Assembly (NCBI GenBank): GCA_030737835.1
Contig: JAUJYN010000014.1
Location: forward strand, 1,154,819 to 1,218,818
DNA from: Acorus gramineus
Taxonomy: Eukaryota; Streptophyta; Magnoliopsida; Acorales; Acoraceae
Direction of reading: 5' to 3'
Length of the DNA: 64,000 bases
In this document: positions 11,224-22,506 of the stretch, one piece after another
Numbering within the stretch: position 1 is the first letter of the stretch
Layout of the letters: each line of letters starts with the position of its first letter
Position numbers and translations under genes: made by a program
Notes under the pieces: model-generated
What the model saw: the letters and a program-made list of their open reading frames with translations, nothing else
Told to the model about the DNA's origin: nothing
The model's database searches: none

Positions 11224-12972
11224 TGTTATATATGTGTCACTTTTAACCTTCTGGTCACCATTGGGACATTCTGGTAGTTTTTCGTTTCTTTCGTTTTTCG
11301 ATCGGAACCGCTAAAATTTTGGACTTTTAGCTATCGTCTTGAGTTTGAGGGCTCCGATTGAAAATCTAACTGCATATTATGTGTCCTGGTGCCATTCCAA
11401 GCCACTCAAGAAAATTTCATCGAATTCCGGTAACGTTTCAGAATTTTGCAGTTCCGAAGCGTATCCGGGTTTTGACCGAGCGAGAAGTCAATGGGAGACT
11501 TGACTTGGTCAAATTTTACCTTTGACTTGGTCAAATGAATTTGGATTTTTGTGTGGTTGGGTTGACTAGGGTCAAACCACACTTAAACCTAATCTAATCT
11601 AGCCTAAACCTAATTAGGGCTAATCTAGGGGTGTGAGAGTGGGTGATGTGTGTGTGAGATAAATAAATCCCACGACCAAGACAAAATCCTCCACTATTCA
11701 TCATCTCCTGGGAAATTTCTCTCTCTCTCCCTCTCTTTAATCCTCCCTTTTGACCTAGTTCTTGAGGTTGAAACCGAAAACCCTAAGAAGAGAAAAGATA
11801 GGTGAGCTCCCGATCTACCTTCCGGTGGTCTCGGATTCGAGTTCCCACGAGTGTGATCCCTTCTCATACCCTCTTTTCTCCTCTGTTTTCAGCCTTGCTT
11901 TGGCTGAGGGGAGGTCTTGGTGGTGGTGGTCTTGGAGGTGGCGAATCGGTGCGCGAGGAGCACCCGTTCTTCCTCCCCTTCTCTTCCTCTCCTAGGGTAA
12001 GCTTCCTTTCCTTCCATTTCTTGTTTAGATGTATGTTAGGGTGTGTTTTTGGGAGTGAAAGGGGTGCTTGGTGGTTTGGGAGTGGTTGTGGTGGCTGTTG
12101 GTGGCGGTTGGAGTGGTGGAGCTCGGCTCGGGCGCATGCGGGCAGCGGCGGGCGCAGGCAGGCAGGCGCAGGGGGGCAGGCGCAGGCGGGCGAGCTGCTG
12201 GCAGGCGCAGGCGAGTGAGCTGCGGGCAGGCGCGCTGGGCGCGTGCTGTCGGGCTCGCTGGGCGCGTGAGGTCGGGCGCGCTGGGCGCAGTGCGCGGTGT
12301 GGAGCGGAGCGCTGCGCAGGGGCGCGTGGCGAGCAGGTGGTGTGCGGGTGCTGCGCAAGGGGCGCAGTGCGCGCAGGGCGAGCGGGGAGTGTGTGTGGGG
12401 CACTGCGCTGGGGCGCAGTGTGGGTGGGGAGCTGCGCTGGGGCGCAGTGCGCGCGGGTGCACCCGGGCTGGACGAGCGAGTGATGCGAGCGGGTGCTGCG
12501 CGCGGGTTGCTGCGCTGGGGCAAGTGAGCGCGCGGTGCACCGGTGGGGGGCTCGGCAGGGTGTCCGGGGTTGCGGGCTAGGCTCGACAGTGCACCTGGGT
12601 GCGCGGGCTGGGGCGCGGCTGTGCGCCTGGGTCGGGTGGCCGCACGTACGGCAGCCCGGGGGTTCGGGAGTGAGTCGGGGTGCTCGGACTCGCGTGCGTA
12701 CAGGCCGTATGTACGCTTGTCCGAATGTTGGGTAATTTAGTGTATTTTACTCACGTGCGTACAGTTGATTGTGTATCGAGTCTATAATATGTCTTTGAGT
12801 TACAGATTCAGTGTTTTAGCTTCCGCTATTTGTGTATATATCATGTCAGCCTCTTTGTTGTCAGTGTTGTAATTGTTGATGTTGTTAGAGTATGTTATTG
12901 ACTTCCTGTATTGACTGCTGATATCATATATACGATTGCCGTGTCCCGGGACGGCCGCCTTGGGGCGTGACA
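11224..12972 (+). repeat. L4: 5' LTR of E2, with ~1.5-kb internal deletion
   Basis: Has intact ends but only 1749 bp against 3309 in the partner L5. It keeps the upstream part: CT-rich leader, predicted intron 1 (11802-11892, 91 nt), donor GTAAGC at 11997 and the GC-rich block to about 12720. It then jumps at about 12755-12765 to sequence matching L5 17817 onward. The mini-exon, stem-loop, both TACTCCGTG modules and the third acceptor are lost. The word GTTGATT occurs at both deletion ends in L5, with GTGCGTAC filler at the junction. Confidence 0.85.
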
Positions 12973-12977
12973 AAATT

Positions 12978-12990
12978 TTGTATCAGAACC
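12978..12990 (+). other. Degenerate primer-binding site of E2
   Basis: TTGTATCAGAACC, two changes from the tRNA-Met type TGGTATCAGAGCC seen in E1. It lies five bases after the LTR end at 12972. Confidence 0.75.
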
Positions 12991-13092
12991 TGGTCCTGTT
13001 AGAGCCAATGGTCTTCTTTTTCGTAGAGATGAGTCCTAGGATTCCTATATGAGTATTCTGATCCTAGTGTCTGGTTTTCTTGGGTTGCTGAT

Positions 13093-13380
13093 ATGCCTCC
13101 TCGCGGAGGAATGCGTGGACGTGGTCCCTCCCGACCTTTGGAGGTTTTCGGACCTACCAGAGGTGAGGATGCTACTGGAGACTCCTCGGCTGTGAGACCT
13201 GGAATGGCGCAGGAGCCTCTTGCATGGGAGCGTGCTTACGCTCGGATAGCAGATCTGGTGGAGATGCAGGCGAGAGCATTAAAGGCCCAGACGAGTGTGT
13301 TGGTTGCTCATATGCAAGTGTGTGATATCGCGATGGGCGAGTATCGAAAGTGGTTGTTCGAGTTGAGGAGGCTGGGTTGA
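13093..13380 (+). pseudogene. gag: Truncated gag of E2 (95 codons)
   Basis: Starts MPPRGGMRGRGPSRPLEVFG like the E1 gag and keeps the first ~65 residues (AWERAYARIADLVEMQARAL). It then runs out of homology at LVAHMQVCD, where the non-coding segment begins, and stops at 13378-13380. The capsid region and zinc knuckle are absent, so this copy cannot supply Gag. E1 joins the same non-coding segment only after the gag-protease linker, so E2 carries an additional deletion. Confidence 0.8.
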
Positions 13381-14090
13381 AGCTGTCCTAGCAGAGGGTT
13401 CCCATCCGTAGGTACCACCGATGCAGTCGGAGGGGTACTGATCGTGGGAGTATTACAGGTAGAGGTTACCCGGAAGAGGGTTAACGAATGATGTCGCGGG
13501 CGTGGAATCATTCTCCCTTCGTCGGATCCGTGTAGTACAGCCCCGGCGTTAGACAGGCTATCCTGACAAAGGGCTCCCATCAGTAGGCACCTCCTGATTT
13601 GGTTTCGGACTGTGCTGAATCGTGGGAGTAGACCAGGTAAGCTACGGAGCAGGGAGAGGCTACCGGTGGACCAGGGGAGTAGAACAGTCTAAGTCTCTCC
13701 GAAGTCCCAAGATGTCTCCTTTCAGGAGTGAGGGTGTGGATGAGGCGAAGACGGGTCGCCTCGTGACCCATTGTTGATTTGACCGTTCCCAAAGATGTTG
13801 GGTCCGGTCTTGTGATGGATTTTGAAGGACATCTATGGGCGATTATCTAGATCTAGATGATCCAGTGAGGTCGGTAGTGTTCTTTAAGGGTGATGTCTTC
13901 TTCTAGTGTTCTTTTTCTGGTTTAAGGGGCCGTGTGGGGTCAGCGTTGAGACCCGGGCTAGGGTACTCCGTGTTCCTTGTTTGGTTGTCGGGGTATCCTA
14001 TATCGGGACCTCATGGTACCCTCCCAAGGTTTCTTTTCCCAGTCAAGGAATACCCTGGAAGCATCAGCTGATGGTGGTTTAAGTGCGAGT
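13381..14090 (+). other. Non-coding internal segment shared with E1
   Basis: Homologous to 1101-1800 (minus). It contains GTACCACCGATGC, GTGGGAGTA and ACCGGTGGACCAGG motifs also found in B-type LTRs, and one TACTCCGTGTTCCTTG module (about 13921-14036). It ends at GGTTTAAG just before the pol remnant, the same joint as in E1. Confidence 0.7.
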
Positions 14091-14094
14091 TTTG

Positions 14095-14670
14095 GTTGGA
14101 GCGTATGGTTTTTTTGGGCCACGTGAGTTCCGGCGAGGGCATATCTGTGGACCCGGATAAGATGCTCGCTGTGTCAATTGGTGTCAACCGTCGAACCCTA
14201 CAGAGATTCGGAGCTTCCTGGGCTTGGCGGGTCATTGTAGGAGGTTTGTCGAGGGTTTCTCGAAGATAGTTGTACCTCCTAACCGCCTCGCTCGGAAGGA
14301 TGTCCGGTTCGAATGGTCCCTGTCTTGCGAGGAGAGCTTCCTGGAGTTTAAGCGAAGGCTCACCTCAGCGCCAGTTCTTACCCTTCCGTCTGGGAGGGGT
14401 GGGTTCGCAGTTTGCTCTGAGGCTTCGCGGTTGGGTGTGGGTTGTGTCCACGATCCTACTCACCTCATCCCGTTCGAGCCGCTCGTCTTCGAGCTGGACT
14501 TGTCATTCGTCGAGCATGTGATTGAGATCCTGGACCGCTGCGAGAAGAGGCTCCGCACCAAGACCATTCAGCTGGTCAAGGTGCGATGGCAGCACCGTTC
14601 CGGTGCCGAGGCCATTTGGGAGCTCGAGGATGCCTTGCGTGACGCGTATCCGCATCTCTTCCCTTCCTAG
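14095..14670 (+). pseudogene. Fused pol remnant of E2 (RT/RNase H tail plus chromodomain-like tail)
   Basis: Begins with [14 protein letters not shown], has a frame change near 14170, then an open frame at 14224-14670. That frame reads [28 protein letters not shown] and [10 protein letters not shown] to LGVGC. There it joins [29 protein letters not shown] and ends DAYPHLFPS. The joint removes RNase H catalytic sites and the whole integrase core, leaving the chromodomain-like tail in frame. The bases GTCC are shared by both parents of the joint (E3 44408-44414 and 45951-45956 regions). A product of 148 residues is conceivable but there is no sign it is expressed. Confidence 0.8.
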
Positions 14671-14704
14671 ATGTTTTTGTATTATTTTGAGGACAAAATT
14701 TCCT

Positions 14705-14717
14705 AAGGGGGGAAGAA
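14705..14717 (+). other. Polypurine tract of E2
   Basis: AAGGGGGGAAGAA ends directly at the 3' LTR start (14718), as in E1, E3 and E4. Confidence 0.85.
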
Positions 14718-17700
14718 TGTTATATATGTGTCACTTTTAACCTTCTGGTCACCATTGGGACATTCTGGCAGTTTTTCATTTTTTTTTGTTTTTCGATCAG
14801 AACCGCTAAAATCTTGGACTGTTAGCTATCGTCTGAGTTTGAGGGCTCCAATTGAAAATCTAACTGCATATTATGTGTCCTGGTGCCATTCCAAGCCGCT
14901 CATGAAAATTTCATCGAATTCCGGTAACGTTTCAGAATTTTGCAGTTCCGAGGTGTATCCGGGTTTTGACTTGGTCAAAGTTGACCTTTGACTTGGTCAA
15001 ATGAATTTGGATTTTTGTGTGGTTGGGTTGACTAGGGTCAAACCACACTTAAACCTAATCTAATCTAGCCTAAACCTAATTAGGGCTAATCTAAGGGGTG
15101 TGAGAGTGTGTGATGTGTGTGTGAGGATAAATAAATCCCACGACCAAGACAAAATCCTCCACTATTCATCATCTCCTGGGAAATTTCTCTCTCTCTCCCT
15201 CTCTTTAATCCTCCCTTTTGACCTAGTTCTTGAGGTTGAAACCGAAAACCCTAAGAAGAGAAAAGATAGGTGAGCTCCCGATCTACCTTCCGGTGGTCTC
15301 GGATTCGAGTTCCCACGAGTGTGATCCCTTCTCATACCCTCTTTTCTCCTCTGTTTTCAGCCTTGCTTTGGCTGAGGGGAGGTCTTGGTGGTGGTGGTCT
15401 TGGAGGTGGCGAATCGGTGCGCGAGGAGCACCCGTTCTTCCTCCCCTTCTCTTCCTCTCCTAGGGTAAGCTTCCTTTCCTTCCATTTCTTGTTTAGATGT
15501 ATGTTAGGGTGTGTTTTTGGGAGTGAAAGGGGTGCTTGGTGGTTTGGGAGTGGTTGTGGTGGCTGTTGGTAGCGGTTGGAGTGGTGGAGCTCGGCTCAGG
15601 CGCATGCGGGCAGCGGCGGGCGCAGACAGGCAGGCGCAGGCGGGCAGGCGCAGGCAGGTAGGCGCAGGCGGGTGAGCTGCGGGCTGGCGCGTTGGGCGCT
15701 TGCTGTCGGACTCGCTTGGCGCGTGCGGTCGGGCGCGCTGGGCGCAGTGCGCGGCGTGCGCGTGGAGTGCTGCGCAGGGGAGCGTGGCGAGCAGGTGGTG
15801 TGCGGGTGTTGCGCAGGGGGCGCAGTGCGCGCAGGGTGAGCGGGGAGTGTGTGCGGGGCACTGCGCTGGGGCGCAGTGCGGGCGGATGCGCGTGCGGGAC
15901 GCTGCGATGGGCCGTAGTGCGCGCGGGTGCACCCGGGGCTGGACGAGCGGGTGATGCGAGCGGGTGGTGCGCGCCGGGTGCGCACGGGGTGCGGCGTTGG
16001 GGTGCTGGGCGTGCGGGTGTGCGCGCGGGTTGCTGCGCTGGGGCGCAGTGAGCGCGCGGTGCACCCGGGTGGGGGGCTCGGCAGGGTGTCCGGGCGTGCG
16101 GGTTGGGCTCGGCAGTGCGCCTGGGTGCGCGGGCTGGGGCGCGGCTGTGCGCCTGGGTCGGGTGGCCGTGCGTACGGCTGCCCGGGGGTTCAGGAGTGAG
16201 TCGGGGTGCTCGGACTCACGTGCGTACGGGCCGTATGTACGCTTGTCCGAATGTTGGGTAATTTAGTGTATTTTTGTGTATAATTGTGTATTTTACTCAC
16301 CGAGTTGATTACCGTATTTTGCAGATCTGGACGGACGGTCACGCGACGACCCAGTTAAGTGTGAGTGGTACAATCCAACCCAGTAGGGAGGCGCTATATG
16401 CACTTGGGCGTATACCGTCCTCCCCTGGGGCACCGCAGTTGATATTAACTTGTTAATATGTAATCTATGCAGCATGATTAATATGTAGAATGCATGCCAC
16501 CCTAGACTTTGTATGTTAGGGACTTTCACCCTTAGGATATGTGTAAGAGCCATGCATCCTGTCACCCTGTTCTCATGCTAGGAAGCCTCGGCCTATGCAT
16601 GCGTCCTACTAGTTTAATTTATTAAATTAAATGCTAGCATATGATTATTAGCATGTCTTATAATATTATAGGGAGGGGCCTTGCGAGGTCAACATTGAGA
16701 CCCGGGCTAGGGTACTCCGTGTTCCTTGTTTGGTTATCGGGATGTCCTATATCGGGACCTCATGCTGCCCTCCCAAGGTTTCTTTTTCCAATAATATTAT
16801 AACCTTGTTATTGTTATATATGCTTCCCCGCATCTTGGTTATGCGCCCTGGAGGAATTCTGAAGAATTCATGACATCAGTAGAGTCTCCCTTCTCTGGAT
16901 TAAAGGGCCTTGTGAAGTCAGCGTTGAGACCCGGGCTAGGGTACTCCGTGTTCCTTGTTTGGTTGTCGGGGTATCCTATATCGGGACCTCAAGGTGCCCT
17001 CCCAAGGTTTCTTTATTTGAGTTAAGGGATGTCGCGGATCCAAGTGGATCATATGCGTATGGATAGGCTGTTCTGTTCCCTTCGTTGGATCCGTGTAGAG
17101 ACTGCCTCAGCGTTAGAAAGGTCGTCCCGTGAGAGGGCTCCCATCAGTAGGCACCTCCTGATTTGGGACGGACTGTGCTGAATGTGAGAGTGGCCAAGCG
17201 GCCTACGGAATGGAGGAGAGACTATCGGTGGATCAAGGGTGACCAACAGCCTAGTCAGTCCCAATATCCTATGTCACCATATTGAGGGGTGAGAGTGAGG
17301 GTGTGGTGGGTCGGCGATGTAGCGACCTACTAGATTGTTTAGCCCCAATATTCTATGTCACCATATTGAGGGGTGAGGGTGAGGGTGTGGTGGTTCGGCG
17401 ATGTAGCGACCCGCCGGATTTGTGTAGTAATCAGTCCCAATATCCTATGTCACCTATTGAGGGGTGAGGGTGAGGGTGTGGTGGGTCGGCGATGTAGCGA
17501 CCCACTGGATTGTGGAGTTCTTGCCACTTTAAGGCTTTTAATCATAAATTGTGGTTAATATGAACTGTGATGCATGGGTTGTGCTGTTCACTGAGCGTGT
17601 GGCTCACCCCTCGCATAATATTATTCTCCAGTGCTATCTGAGTCGGATCAAGAGGAGGAGCTCCCCGAGTGACCTCAACAGTAGCGGTGCAGCGCCACAT

Positions 17701-18026
17701 TTCCGCAAGTTTTAGAGGCTATTAGCATCCCTTTTGATTGTATGTATTGTATTCTGTGCTTGGGCACATGTTTGTATTATATTTGGATGTCATTATATAT
17801 ATTGGCTCTCACATGACAGTTGATTGTGTATCGAGTCTGTAATATGTCTTCGAGTTACAGATTCAGTCATTTAGCTTCCGCTATTTGTGTATATATCATG
17901 TCAGCCTCTTTGTTGTCAATGTTGTAATTGTTGATGTTGTTAGAGTATGTTATTGACTTCCTATATTGACTGCTGATATCATATATACGCTTGCCGCGTC
18001 CCGGGACGGCGCCCTGGGGCGTGACA
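14718..18026 (+). repeat. L5: 3' LTR of E2 (A type, 3309 bp, complete)
   Basis: The best complete A-type LTR. In order: start TGTTATATATG; TATA-like GATAAATAAAT (15126); start-like CACTATTCATC (about 15160); CT-rich leader; predicted intron 1, 15270-15360 (91 nt, tract CTTTTCTCCTCTGTTTTCAG). Then intron 2, 15465-16324 (860 nt, mostly the GC-rich block); mini-exon 16325-16360 (36 nt); donor GTGAGT at 16361; stem-loop 16386-16424. Two TACTCCGTG modules follow (about 16671-16790 and 16895-17015), three GAGGGTGAGGGTG repeats (about 17285-17510), acceptor CAG 17629-17631 and end GTGACA at 18026. No protein gene inside. Confidence 0.9.
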
Positions 18027-18309
18027 TCAAGTCTCCCCTTTGACTTTCCCACTCGGTCAAAACCCGGATACGATTCAGAACTGCCAAATTCTGAAACGTT
18101 ACCGGAATTCGATGAAATTTTCGTGAGTGGTTTGAAATGGCACCAGGACACATAATGTGTAGTTAAATTTTCAATCGGAATTCTTGAACTCATGCAGATA
18201 GCTAAAAGTTCAAAATTTTAGCGGTTCCAATCGAACAAAGAAAAAGTTGAAAAACTGCCAGAAATGTTCCAAAGGTGCCCAGAAGGCTAAAAGTGACACA
18301 TATATAACA

Positions 18310-19578
18310 AGTGAGGGGCGAACCCCAAAGGGGGGAAACATGGAGACTACCCCCTTGACCATCCCTATAAGACAATTTTGTACGGAGAACAAGAACAAAG
18401 GGTTCTTCTAGGCCTCGGCTCCGACCCGATTGCCTGTGGAGAATCGGGATTAGAATCGGAGGTGTGAGTTCCACAATGAAGTGGGTCACACCATCAAAGA
18501 ATGCCATAGTCTTTGCTCGCAAGTTGAAGCACTTATATGCGATGGAAGGCTCACGGATTATGTCGCATGTCAAGGCGCCCCTAATGCAAGGGGCATTGGT
18601 GGTCACGCCCTTGCCGCAAAGGCCGCGGACCCACCGACTCAGGATGTTTCCGCCATACACGGCTGTCCCGACCCACTAGGGCTCAAACCAGAGCTAGATA
18701 AGCTGACTAGGCCAAAAAAGAGGTCAAACCCGAGGGTAGAAATCATTCGTCCAGAGGTGATTCACGCCATTTAGTTTTTGACCCGAACGACCTCGAAGAG
18801 ACATCACTACCCCATTCTGACCCGTTGTTTGTTATTCTCTTTAATAAAATTGCCAGGTCCGAAAAATAATGATCGAGAGAGGAAGCAGTTCTGACATCCT
18901 CTTCCTTAGCACATTCAATCGCATGGGTTTGGACTCGAAGAGAATCAGATGTTTGAACCTCCCATTTGTCGGGTATGACGGAAGGCGAGTCGCCCCCTTC
19001 GGGATCATGACACTGCCCGTCACCACGACCAATTGGACTCTTGACGTCGAGTTCATCACAGTGGATTTCCCCCTGCCTACAACGCCATCATGGGGCGGGA
19101 TGGGATCCATCGCATGTAAGGCATTCCATCAACCTTGCATCAGGTCATGTGCTTCCTTGCCAAAGGCGGACGCTCAACAATTGACATCCGCGATGATCAA
19201 GTTGCCATGAAGTGATGTTGTGCACTCACCTCCAACATGGTTGTCCCGCCTTCACGGGATGAACCCCCTCCACCGGCATAGCAATTAGCTGACCGACCAC
19301 CAAAATGAGTCTGAGTTCTAATAGAAGAAGAACTTGAACCACCCACTCTCAAGCTAGTCGACTCCGTACCCTTGGACGTCGACATTCCCGACAGGAGGTC
19401 AGGAGCCTTCTCCCCCCCCCCAAGAATAAGGAGTCAACCGAGACGTCTTCACCTGGATTCACAGTGACATGCCCAGGATGGACCCCGCAATCGCTATCCA
19501 CGAGCTTAATGTGCGCCCCGATTCAACTCCCGTAAAGCAGAAGCAGCGTCGCTTCACCCCCAAGCTCAACAAGGTCAT
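18310..19578 (+). pseudogene. T1 gag zinc knuckle, protease and start of reverse transcriptase
   Basis: Continuation of T1 after L3. The knuckle CEFHNEVGHTIKEC (18463-18504) is the C-X2-H-X4-H-X4-C type known from the Tat lineage. Then comes protease-region homology in shifting frames: FLSTFNRMGLDS, FVGYDGRRVAPFG, AYNAIMGRDGIHRM, then STLHQVMCF (about 18890-19160). Near 19460-19578 MPRMDPAIAIHELNV and PVKQKQRRF match the start of Tat-type reverse transcriptase, where the sequence is cut by LTR LB1. Several frameshifts and stops; non-functional. Confidence 0.7.
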
Positions 19579-20533
19579 CTGATGTGTTTCGGACTGTGCT
19601 GAATCGTGGGAGTATACCAGGTAAGCTACGGAGCGGGGAGAGGCTACCGGTGGACCAGGGGTGTAGAGCAGTCTAAGTCTCTTCCTAAAGTCCCAAGTTT
19701 CCTCCTTCCAGGAGTGAGGGTGTGGATGAGGCGAAGACGCGTCGCCTCGTGACCCATTCGTTGTTCGACCGTTCCCATAGATGTTGGGTCTGGTCTCGTG
19801 ATGGATGTTGAAGGACATCGATGGGTGATTATCTAGATGTAGATGATCCAGTAGTGTTGAGTAGACCAGTAAATCCGGGTCTCTTCGACCGACGACATGG
19901 TCTCTAGACCAGTAAATCCGGGTCTCTTCGACCGACGGTATGGTCTCTTCCCATAAGTCCCAAAAGACTCCCTCCGGGAGTGAGGGTGGGGGTGAGGTTG
20001 GTCACGCCGCCGCATGACCCAGTGATCCTTGGGTTTCTACCCATGTTTTTCCTTGAAAAAGGGAACTGATTATGTATTGAACTGTAGAATGGTGATTGGT
20101 TTCCAGCCACTCACTGAGCTTGTAGCTCACCCCTCGCATACTGTTTCTTTTTAGGGGCAGTGTTGGGCGTGGAGCTGGAGCTTCCTGTGGCGTGGTCTTA
20201 TGGGCGTGGAGCGTTCTGCCGGCGGGTGGCGAGTGCGAGGCTGTCAGCATTCCTAGAGTCATTTTATGCTTTGTAAATCGTGCATGTGGCACAGGTTGTA
20301 TTTTCTTTGGTCTAGACTTGGCTTCCACAGGACATTGATTGTGTATTCGGGTCTGTAATAATGTTTTTGATTTACAGACATTGTTATATATTATGCTTCC
20401 GCTTTTCAGTCAGTTATCATTATCTTGCTTTGCCGCCTTGTGTATTGTTGTTGGTGTCCTTATTGACCTCAGGTATTGATAGCTGATATTATATTTATTA
20501 TTGCCACGTCTCGGGGACGCCTGGGGCGTGACA
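19579..20533 (+). repeat. LB1: 3' fragment of a B-type LTR
   Basis: About 950 bp matching the last part of LB4 (57590-58776): the GTGGGAGTATACCAGG motif, paired GACCAGTAAATCCGGGTC repeats, GAGTGAGGGTGGGGGTGAGG, acceptor-like TTTCTTTTTAG at 20154, and end GGGGCGTGACA at 20533. The first ~2.8 kb are missing. It joins T1 directly at about 19578, so the 5' side was lost. Confidence 0.75.
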
Positions 20534-22506
20534 GATCATACCGTTGGTCGAGGAGACCCGGGATTACTGGTCCATACAACACTACTGGATCACCGACCTC
20601 ACCCTCACCCTCACTCCCGGAGGGAGACTCTTGGGGCTTTTGGGGAGAGACCATACCGTTGGTCGAGGAGAACCGGGATTACTGGTCTACGCAACAGTAC
20701 TTGATCATCTTGATCGAGATAACTGCCCAATGATGTCTTTAAACATCGATACGAGACCGGACCCAACAACTATGGGAACGGACCAACAACGAATGGGTCA
20801 TGAGGCGACGTGTCTTCACCTCATTCTCACCCTCACTCCCGAAGGGAGACTCTTGGGACTTTTGGAAGAGACTTAGACTGCTCTACACCCTTAGTCCACC
20901 GGTAGCCCTTTCCCCAGGTTGCCTCTACCTGGTATACTCCCATGGTCAGTACGTTCCCGAATGCATCGGTAGTACCTACAGATGGGAGCCCTCTGTCAGG
21001 ACAGCTTTTCCCAACCCGAGAAGTTCCTACATCGGATCCGACGAAGGGGAGGACGATTCCACGCTCGCAATATCATTCGTTAGCCCTCTCCCGGGTAGCC
21101 TTTACCTGGTACACTCCCACGATCAGTACGCTCCCGAACGCATCGGTGGTACCTACGGATGGGAGTCCTCTGTCAGGACAGCTACAACCCGGGCCTCTTC
21201 AACACAGACGACATTGGGAGTAAACATTCCATGTTCGCAAAGCGAACCCAATGGAAAAACACTACACTCGATAATCACATATCGATGATAGCGAACACTA
21301 TTGTACTCCCACACGGTTGCGTCGCTCGGACACAGGGGGGTGTCACCCCCCAACTACCGGCTTAATAATCTGATAAGATAATGAATTCTCCTGAATTCCC
21401 AACGAGTGCATCGCTCGGATGCACGGGGCGATTACATCACTAGCGCTCTAACTAATAAGGTACAACCCGACAGCGGGTCATACCCATGCCTATTCCAGAT
21501 AGGCCTAATTAGTTTTAACATCCGGATATATTTTATTGGAGAATTTAATCTTAGTTATGTGCATGAACCATATGCACGATAACATATCAATTAATCATAG
21601 GGATACTCCCTAATCATAGATTTACATCATAATAAATCATACAACATGCATACATGGTCATTAATCACATAAGCACACAAGGCCTAACTTAAACATGCGT
21701 TGGATATCACCAACTTAAAAGAAAGGGGCAAGCGCGATCTCGCGCACTAACAGGTGCATGCCAATATTCCAAACGAACCTGAGTCGAGTAGGAAATCGCA
21801 TCTACTTACTCAGTTCGTTCAGAAGGAGAGGGCGGGGGAGATCATCATCTCATGAAGCTGGTCATAGCTTTGCCCTATTAGCATGGGCGCAACAACTACA
21901 CCACGCCCTCGAGTCTTATCGCAAGGGAATATTAGGTAGGTGCCCGTTATTAACCCAGACTTATTCATGTTTGATATTCCAATTAATATGGTGGGAGTAG
22001 TATTACAATACTACCTAGGGCATGTCATATTCTATACATCCATACACATTACACAAATACATGCCCATACTAGAGGGGCTCATGCAACACAATCATTCAT
22101 ACATGAATACAATACATGTATATAAGCCTAGCATGCAAGATATCTACATATTATAGCTTAAGCATGGCCATACTACTTATCTACACAAGTAGTATAGTTA
22201 AGGAGCCCCATCGATGCGTGACGCGCGACTACGCGCGTCGAGCGCATCCCGAGAGGGGGGGGGGGGGATTGGATCGAACCACTCACCATACAACCCGGGA
22301 CCTCGCGCATCCCATCCGACGAGATCTGCAAGGTAAGGGCATCAAATTTGATGAGTAACATCACAATTTAACACTTAGAATTTACTAGAAATGCCAAAAA
22401 CTTAGACATGCACGCATACGGGCTCGCACGCATGCCCGAGTGCCCCTGGTACCTACCCGAGACCCTGGGCAGCCCCACGCATGCCCCAGCACGCGCACGC
22501 ATGCGC

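Larger units (their letters stand above)
11224..18026 (+). mobile_element. E2: non-autonomous Tekay derivative nested in L3
   Basis: 5' LTR (11224-12972), degenerate tRNA-Met primer site, truncated gag, non-coding segment, fused pol remnant, polypurine tract and 3' LTR (14718-18026). The internal part is only about 1.7 kb. Flanks share TCAA (11220-11223 and 18027-18030), a 4-bp duplication; the fifth base does not match. E2 shares two internal junctions with E1, so both come from one already-deleted master. The two LTRs are nearly identical over their first kilobase, which points to a fairly recent insertion. Confidence 0.85.
8860..18309 (-). repeat. L3: A-type solo LTR inside T1, itself split by E2
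   Basis: Starts with TGTCACGCCCC at 8860 and ends with ATAACA at 18309 on the plus strand, so the element points minus. E2 interrupts it at 11224-18026; without E2 it is about 2.65 kb. Flanks are TGTGA (8855-8859) and AGTGA (18310-18314), a 5-bp target duplication with one change. No internal region is attached, hence a solo LTR. The mini-exon (10140-10105) is 36 nt but its donor has mutated from GTGAGT to ATGAGT. The GC-rich block spans about 10640-10200, the stem-loop 10079-10041. Confidence 0.85.

Noticed and set aside
17283..17520. GGGTGAGGGTGAGGGTG runs as interstitial telomere repeats
   Set aside because: Plant telomere repeat is TTTAGGG; these units are GAGGGT-like, short, and part of the LTR.
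20534..21290. CRISPR-like spaced repeats
   Set aside because: Repeats are few, long, unequally spaced and part of an LTR in a eukaryotic genome; no cas genes.
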